The notes below the pieces were generated by a model. The model saw only the letters and a program-made list of their open reading frames with translations. It ran no database searches and was not told where the DNA came from. This document shows positions 57,833 to 64,000 of a DNA stretch of 64,000 bases, piece by piece. Numbering within the stretch: position 1 is the first letter of the stretch; every line of letters begins with the position of its first letter. The position numbers and the translations under genes are program-made. The stretch is from Branchinecta lynchi (Eukaryota > Arthropoda > Branchiopoda > Anostraca > Branchinectidae), in the NCBI GenBank assembly GCA_023053575.1, contig JAKZAP010000004.1:25535252-25599251 (forward strand). Direction: 5' to 3'.

Positions 57833-58205
57833 AGGTCCTGTCTTACCCATAATAGTAATGCAACCTACTTCCATAATCACTCCATATATTTCCAGACCCG
57901 GAGATCCCAATTTCGCACGGTACATTCTAACCCCTCGAACAAAACCACGCTGATTTTCTCACTTGCCGTGTTTTGCTACCTTCGATGTGTATCACGCTGT
58001 CGACTGTTGTCTGCGAGAAGTTTTTCCATTAGCAAAACCGGTTTTGTAAATTGTTTCCCCGTTTTTGCTACAAGCCAACGGGTCTCGGAAAAAGGCTTAA
58101 AACAGCCAAAACCGTGGTTTATTTGTTGAAAGCACATCACAGTTTTAAAGTATTCAAATATTTTAAAATACTGTAAGTTGAAGAGTAAATACTGCGAGTG
58201 GTCCT
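57833..58205 (+). mobile_element. TTAA-flanked MITE family P, copy 2
   Basis: A 373-bp element lies between TTAA at 57829-57832 and 58206-58209, with ends AGGTCCTGTCTTACC and GAGTGGTCCT. It has the same orientation as copy 1 and nearly the same length. Confidence 0.8.
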
Positions 58206-58429
58206 TTAAGAGTTTACAGGCCTGCGACTGGAAGTTCCTTGTAAAGATAGCTGAGACTTGTGCCTAGCCTTTGGAGGACAGCGATCCGGCCAAGAAGGTA
58301 TCCAACGAGGGAAACCTCGGATTCTTACTTGACAAATGTAAACAAACACCAATACACTCATATCATAAGTCCGTACTCAATAGCTAGAACCGGAAACTGA
58401 CGAAACTAAACTGACGAATTGAACCGGAA

Positions 58430-58690
58430 ATTTGTTAGAAGTAAAAAGTATTTCCTTAGTCTGTCATAGATTAGTTCTAGGGGTAGGAGATGTGCTGAAT
58501 CCATTTTAGCTTTATTTTCTCTGGATCAGTAGCTGAGCCCTGAATCCGGCAAAAACGGAAATTTAGTAGAAGGAAAAGTTTTTTTTTTAACTCGAAAAGA
58601 GCGTCGGTAAAAGGGGAATGCTGAATCCATAATTGAACTTCATTTTCTCGCCCGTATATTAGTTTGACCACAATCCGACAAACAAATATT
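58430..58690 (+). mobile_element. HINE-like family B core fragment
   Basis: GAACCGGAAATTTGTTAGAA and TGAATCCGGCAAAAACGGAA resemble the family B tandem core. Both ends are missing. Confidence 0.55.
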
Positions 58691-59091
58691 TTTTCTATTT
58701 GTAATAATTAGGCTTTTGCCGCAAATGACATGGTAATATATTAATAATTTATTTGTAGCCCACTTTCCTATAAAAAGACAAGCGGAGTAAAGTTACACAA
58801 AAAAAAGAACTACTGAACCTTTATCTCGGACAGAAACTCGCGGATAATACTATGGTTTGGACCTAGGGACGTGAATCCATTACTTGAATATCAGTGCATA
58901 TAAACTCTCTCTATATGTCAATAAAGGACTAAAAAAACGATAACACGAATACGGTTTAGGCTAACCGACACGAATTAGGAGCTTGGTGTTCGTTATGTCA
59001 CGGGGCAGACAGCGCGGGAGAAAAGGTGCTAACTAGAATTAGAATACGGCCTTCTCTTTCAATTCTTTTCGTCATTTGACTCTTCTTTCAG
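58691..59091. other. Spatzle-like intron 4, end part
   Basis: No repeat was recognised. The acceptor tract CTCTTCTTTCAG closes it at 59080-59091. Confidence 0.35.
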
Positions 59092-59177
59092 GTGCATGTA
59101 AGGTCATGTCAGATTGTGGCAAAAAGTCCAGGTGTCTTCAACGCTACAGCTGGCATCTCCTAATAGCTCTCAACCAG
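59092..59177 (+). CDS. spz: Spatzle-like ligand, second part of the cystine-knot domain
   Basis: 86 bases between acceptor CTCTTCTTTCAG and donor GTAAGA. Two bases complete the Gly codon and the exon ends in phase 0. It reads GACKVMSDCGKKSRCLQRYS then WHLLIALNQ, matching the family pattern AC-x-C-x-SRC-Q-Y-x-LLAL that follows the E-x-C-x-NP strand. Three knot cysteines are here. The family normally ends some 20-30 residues later with a pair of cysteines (F-P-x-CC-x-C) in a last exon. I found no such exon between here and the window end, so it probably lies to the right beyond the repeat mosaic. Confidence 0.9.
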
Positions 59178-59214
59178 GTAAGAGATTAAATATTAACTTC
59201 TTAAACAAAAATTT

Positions 59215-62200
59215 AATGGCAGTCGATAGATCAAAGTAAATGTCGTCCGTTTTTTTGGTACAAAATTCCTTCATGAGATGCAAGTGTTTGAAAGATTGAA
59301 GGGGTTGACAACTTCAGTAGTAAGGTACACGCTGAAACCAAAAATAGACCGATCCGAATTGTGAGACATGTAGGGGACTACTTGTAAGCAACAATCGACT
59401 GTTAGACCATAACTATTTTTGGCGATGAGGGGTTAGTAGCTTTTCCTAGTTGGTGTACTTATTAATCCTATTATCTGTTTCCGGTGTGTTTGATCGTGAG
59501 AACAGTTTGGTACCATGTCTATCAGAGGGAGATGGACTTGTAAGTAAGAATCGGTTGCTAGAAGGGGTTCTTAGGGGGCTAGAAACTAGTATAAATTGGT
59601 GTCAATTTTATTTGATCTCTATAAATCTGAAGGTAAGAAAATCAGCCTCCATGGTCTATCATTGTAACTTAGAATTAAATCTATGATTGGGTTGACAACC
59701 TTAGTGGTAGGGTACACACTCAAACAAAGAACAGGCGGCCCAGTTGTGAGACAAGTCCGGGACTTGTAAGTAACTAGACCTACGTTGCCGGGGCAACGTG
59801 AAGTGTTGCGGCAACCTTTGTCCGGCTTCGCCGACTAAAGTGTTGCGAGAGCAACACTTTGGTTTTGTTTCTTCGCTGTCGGTTAAATGCTGAAATTGTC
59901 AACTTATCGAAGCTTTTAAAACGGTATGTTCTAAAAAGAATAATCACATGATCAAAAGCTGTTGTTTAGCGTTGTAAAACCAACAACAAAACCATATCGG
60001 AAGAAGGGACTAAATTGACTTGGCGGTCAGTTGAACTTTATCCTTTTCAATCGTAGATATCGTGACGGATGAAAACTTGGAACAATATCTTATATAATCT
60101 AGTTGGTATTATAAAGCTATCCGTAACGTTTCAGGACTAAAATACCATAGATGACACTATTAATTATTACAAAACTACCTTATTGTTTTAGATTACCGTA
60201 TCGTTTGTACCCGTTGTGTAAACAGTTAATCTTCGGTTATAGCGATAGACCATCGATACAAACTTTCTTACCGTCATATTTACAGATATCGAATACAATG
60301 TGCACCAATTTTCAAAATTTCTAGCCCCTCGTGAACCGATTCTTACTTACAAGTCCCTCTCCCGTGATTGACATCAAATTCATCGGAAAAAATAATGGAT
60401 ACACCAGCTATTAAAAGTTGCAAACCCCTCATCGCTGAAGATGGTTATAGCATAAAAGCCGTTTTGGCTTTTTGGGAACAAAATTGTTCTTACCACACCT
60501 GATACAAATAACAGGTATACCAACTAGCAAAAGCTGCAAACTCCTCATTGCCGAAGATGATTATGAGCTAACAGTCGACTGTTGCTTACAGTCGACTGTT
60601 GCTTACAGTCGACTGTTGCTTACAAGTCCCTTACATGTCTCACAACTGGTATCGCCTATTTTTGGTTTCAGTGTGTACCTTACTCCTGAAGTTGTCAACC
60701 CCTTGAAACTTTCAAACTGGTTTATCTCATGAAGGATTTTCGTTCAAAAAAAATGGATGACATATACTTTGATCAGCTCATCAAGGGCATCGATTGCCCT
60801 AACCACAACAAAAGAATATCGGAAAAAGGGACTAAATTGACTTTGCAGTCAGTTGAACTTTATCCTTTTCAATCGTAGACATCGTGACGGATGAAAACTT
60901 GGAACAATATCCTATATAATCTAGTTGGTATTATAAAGCTATCCGTAACTTTTCAGGATTAAAATACCATAGATGACACTATTAATTATTACGAAACTAC
61001 CTTATTTTACATTATCGTTTGTACCCGTTGCGAAAACAGTAAATCCTAGGATACAGCGAGAGACCATCGATACAAACTTTCTTACCGTCAGTTTTATATA
61101 AATCGAATACAATGTGCAACAATTTGCACAAATTTCTAGCCCCTCGTGCACCGATTCTACTGACAAGTCCCTTTCCCGTGATAGACATCAAGTTCACCGG
61201 ATAAAAATAATGGGTACACCGGCTAGCAAAAGTTTCAAACCCCTCATCGCTGAAGATTTTTGTAGCATAACAGCCTACTATTACTGACAAGTCCCTTGCA
61301 TGTCTTACAATTGGGAACCTAATTGTTCTTACCATCAAATGACAGGTACGCCAACTAGCGAAAGCTGCAAACCCCTTATTGCCGAAGATGATTATGAGCT
61401 AACACTCGACTGCCGCGTACAAGTCCCCTACATGTCTCACAACTGGTATCACCTATTTTTGGTTTCAGTGTGTACCTTACTACTGAAGTTGTCAACCCCT
61501 TGAAACTTTCAAACTGGTGTATCTCATGAAGGAATTTGTGTACCAAAAAATGGATGACATATACTTTGATCAGCTCATCAGCGGCTATCGATTGCCGTCG
61601 AAAAAAAAAATTCTACCTGTCTTAGTTCAAAAGTTGACTTTTTTGCCGTAGGCCAACTTTCTAACGTCACCACTTAGAAAGGAGCAAAGGATAAGCTCTA
61701 GTTTCTTTAGCAATGAGAGAACTTCTAAAGTTTAAGAGGTACATCTGATACCATTTCTCTACCGCAAACCCAAGTGCAAAAAAACGAATGATAAACTCAG
61801 CTGAAATCGCGTACACAAATGGAACCAAATTGTTCTTACCATCGAATACACCGGAAACAAATAACAGGTACACCAACTAGCAAAAGCTGCAAGGCCCTCA
61901 TTACCGAAGATGATTATGAGCTAACAGTCGACTGTTGCTTAAAAGTCCCCTACATGGCTCATAACTGCTATCGCCTATTTTTGGTTTCAATGTACCTTAC
62001 TACTGAAGTTGTCAACCCCTTTGAAATTTTCAAACTGGTGTATCTCATGAAGGAATTTTTGTACCAAAAAATGGATGACATATACTTTGATCAGCTCATC
62101 AGTGGCTATCGATTGCCGTCGAAAAAAAAATTCTACCTGTCTTAGTTCAAAAGTTGACTTTTTTGCCGTAGGCCAACTTTCTAACGTCACGACTTAGAAA

Positions 62201-63520
62201 GGAGCAAAGGATAAGCTCTAGTTTCTTTAGCAATGAGAGAACTTTTAAAGTTTAAGGGGCACATCTGATACCGTTACTCTACCGCAAACCCAAGTGCAAA
62301 AAAAATAAATTATAAACTCAGCTGGAATCGTCACAGACATGGACAGAAACAATAGATGGCAGCACTTTCGGACCCGTGGGAAAAAGCCACTTTTTTGTCT
62401 CTGTAGATTTTTCTATTTATCACTCAAAGAAGATATGTTGGCTGTGGGGCCGGGTAACTGCCGCATATATTTAACACTTATAGATTTTAGTCCATCTTCA
62501 ATTTGAAACTGGTGCCTGCCTGCTAGCGTGCTAGAACGGAGCTTTCCACTCGAAAGCAGAAACATGGTTTGATGAAACGAAAGGTTCGCTACACAACTTG
62601 AGATGGTCCTCTCCGACATAGGCTATACAACTCCACTTCACTTCGCAAACCGTAGGCTCTGGCTCGATGACAAGCAAAAACCATCCTTATTGGCCCCAGG
62701 CAAGAGTTCTACGGAGCTTTCCAAAATGTAATGTCATATTCATCAATCCGGCCTAAGGTCCACACTTTCCGTAAAAACCGCACAGGTTAGACCCTTCCCA
62801 GTTACCAGGAATAAAATGAAATCGGAGTCATAGGAAAAAAAAAAAAAAAAAAAAAAAAAAACGAGGACAAAACCAAAGTGTTGCTCTCGCAACACAATAA
62901 TCGCCTGCCACACCATAATCATCTTCGGCCGTAAAGGTTTTCCGACTTTTCCTAGTTTGTGTAGCCTACAAATTTTGTTTCCAGTGATTTTGATGATAAG
63001 AAAAGTTTGCTTCATGTCATCGTTCAAGAATTGGTTGCTAAAGCAAGCTTTGATGGTGATGCTCTATCCTTGTAACCTAGAATTAAGGGTTAACGCAACG
63101 GATACAAATGATAATGTAAAACAACTATATTAGAGCGGATCTATGGTATTCTGTGGTAGATGCTGAAAAGTTACGAATAGCTTTGTAATACCAACTAACT
63201 TCTATAAAATAATGTTCCAAGTGTTCACCAGTCACGATGTCTACGACTGAAAAGCAAAGTCAGTTTGGTCCCTACTTCCGATATTCTCTTCTTTTTTTTT
63301 CAAAGCTAAGGGATAGCCATGTCATTTCAGATTGTGTCAAAGTTCAGAAAAAAAATTCTTCTCGGATTGGAACATGCCATTTGAAAACCTAGATGGGCCG
63401 ACTAATTTAGCACTCAACCGTTAGGGAAGAAACAAAACCCTCTCGCAACACTTTAGTCGACGAAGCTGAACAAAGGTTGCTGTAATACTTCACGTTACCC
63501 AGGCGACGTAGGTCTATATA
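59215..63520. repeat. Mosaic of direct and inverted repeats (family L) with about 100-bp outer inverted ends
   Basis: One repeat sequence, marked by TACAAGTCCCCTACATGTCT, TTTTTGGTTTCAGTGTGTAC and GAAGTTGTCAACCCCTT, occurs as + copies near 60647, 61445 and 61965 and as an inverted copy at 59250-59450. Spacing of marked blocks is about 834-839 bp between the first two and 505-520 bp between the last two. A 100-bp inverted pair brackets much of it: TAGACCTACGTTGCC at 59775 and onward, and the mirror block 63425-63516. Both pieces contain CACTTTAGTCG/CGACTAAAGTG and GTTGC-rich hairpins. An A run of about 30 lies at 62831. The - and + frames in it have no domain. It follows the last seen Spatzle-like exon, so it is probably intronic. 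Confidence 0.75.
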
Positions 63521-63529
63521 ATTAACCTT

Positions 63530-63730
63530 ATTTTCTTGCAAAGTAGTTCGTTTGGAATTCAGCCAAACCGGAAATTTGGCCAAACCGGAAATGTGGTTGA
63601 AGGAAAAAATCGAAGTCGGTTATATATTCGCTACAGGATTAAAAATGTATAGAATCTGAATTTTTGTCCTCGTCGGACAAGTACTTCTTTCGCCGGAAAC
63701 CCTAAAATTGTTGAAGGAAAGTTTAGTTCG
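63530..63730 (+). mobile_element. HINE-like family B core fragment
   Basis: GAATTCAGCCAAACCGGAAA and GTCGGACAAGTACTTC resemble the family B unit. Ends are missing. Confidence 0.45.
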
Positions 63731-64000
63731 GAATACGTCTTAGTGTCGAAATAGGTGCTTGGAGAACATGCTGGGTCAGCATAAATTGTGTGTATCTATG
63801 GTACAATAAATATAGATAAAGAATAGGTTGGACCAGAAAATTCTATGAGTTTCTTCTAGCATTATTCCGGTGTCACACCTTGGCCTAGACCGTAAAGTCA
63901 AGAAAGAAAGAAATTAGCTATCTAGTTAAGCTAGTTAAAGTTTAACTGAAAAGCCAACTTATTTTTGTGTCATTTAATTGAATACATGGAATTATGTGGT
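63731..64000. other. Window end; short interspersed repeat at 63940-64000
   Basis: TTTAACTGAAAAGCCAACTT and TTTTTGTGTCATTTAATTGA match in part the reverse of about 12480-12560 and the + sequence at 42813-42900. No gene was recognised. Confidence 0.45.

Noticed and set aside
1..64000. Bacterial operons, phage or viral genes, plasmid functions
   Set aside because: Looked for on both strands; coding pieces found are either spliced animal genes or LINE remnants, and no viral or bacterial domain was seen.

Overview
The window is nuclear DNA from an animal, most likely an arthropod. Two intron-containing genes can be read: a Spatzle-type cystine-knot ligand on the + strand, a family known from arthropods and their relatives, and a tachykinin-type neuropeptide receptor on the - strand. 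Both have GT..AG introns of 2 to 13 kb. Nothing bacterial, plasmid-like or viral was seen. I cannot name the species.

Gene layout. The receptor runs right to left: start exon 30250-30366, then 25390-25724 (TM1-TM3), 12579-12830 (TM4 and loop 2) and 3188-3338 (TM5 and start of loop 3). Codon phases match at every junction, giving 285 residues; TM6, TM7 and the tail must lie left of the window. The Spatzle-like gene runs left to right: 41756-42082, 50274-50824, 54168-54320, 56613-56773 and 59092-59177, again with matching phases. This gives 426 residues; the start codon exon and the final Cys-Cys exon are not seen. The two genes are head to head, about 11.4 kb apart. No functional link between them is implied.

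Repeats. Most of the rest is transposon debris, often nested. It includes: a decayed LINE at the left edge with endonuclease and reverse transcriptase; other LINE 3' ends; many non-autonomous elements with 8-bp target duplications (hAT type), among them four copies of a 181-210-bp family with poly-G/poly-C; two families in TTAA sites (piggyBac type); and large fold-back elements. Two unrelated families share tandem cores, a GTCY-type microsatellite and a palindromic end, which recalls the DINE-1/Helentron-associated (HINE) type. A 4.3-kb mosaic of direct and inverted repeats fills the right end.

Region by region: 1-3.2 kb LINE with an inserted hAT element; 3.2-30.4 kb receptor gene with repeat-filled introns; 30.4-41.7 kb intergenic repeats, a tRNA-like sequence and minisatellites; 41.7-59.2 kb Spatzle-like gene with introns full of nested elements; 59.2-64 kb repeat mosaic.
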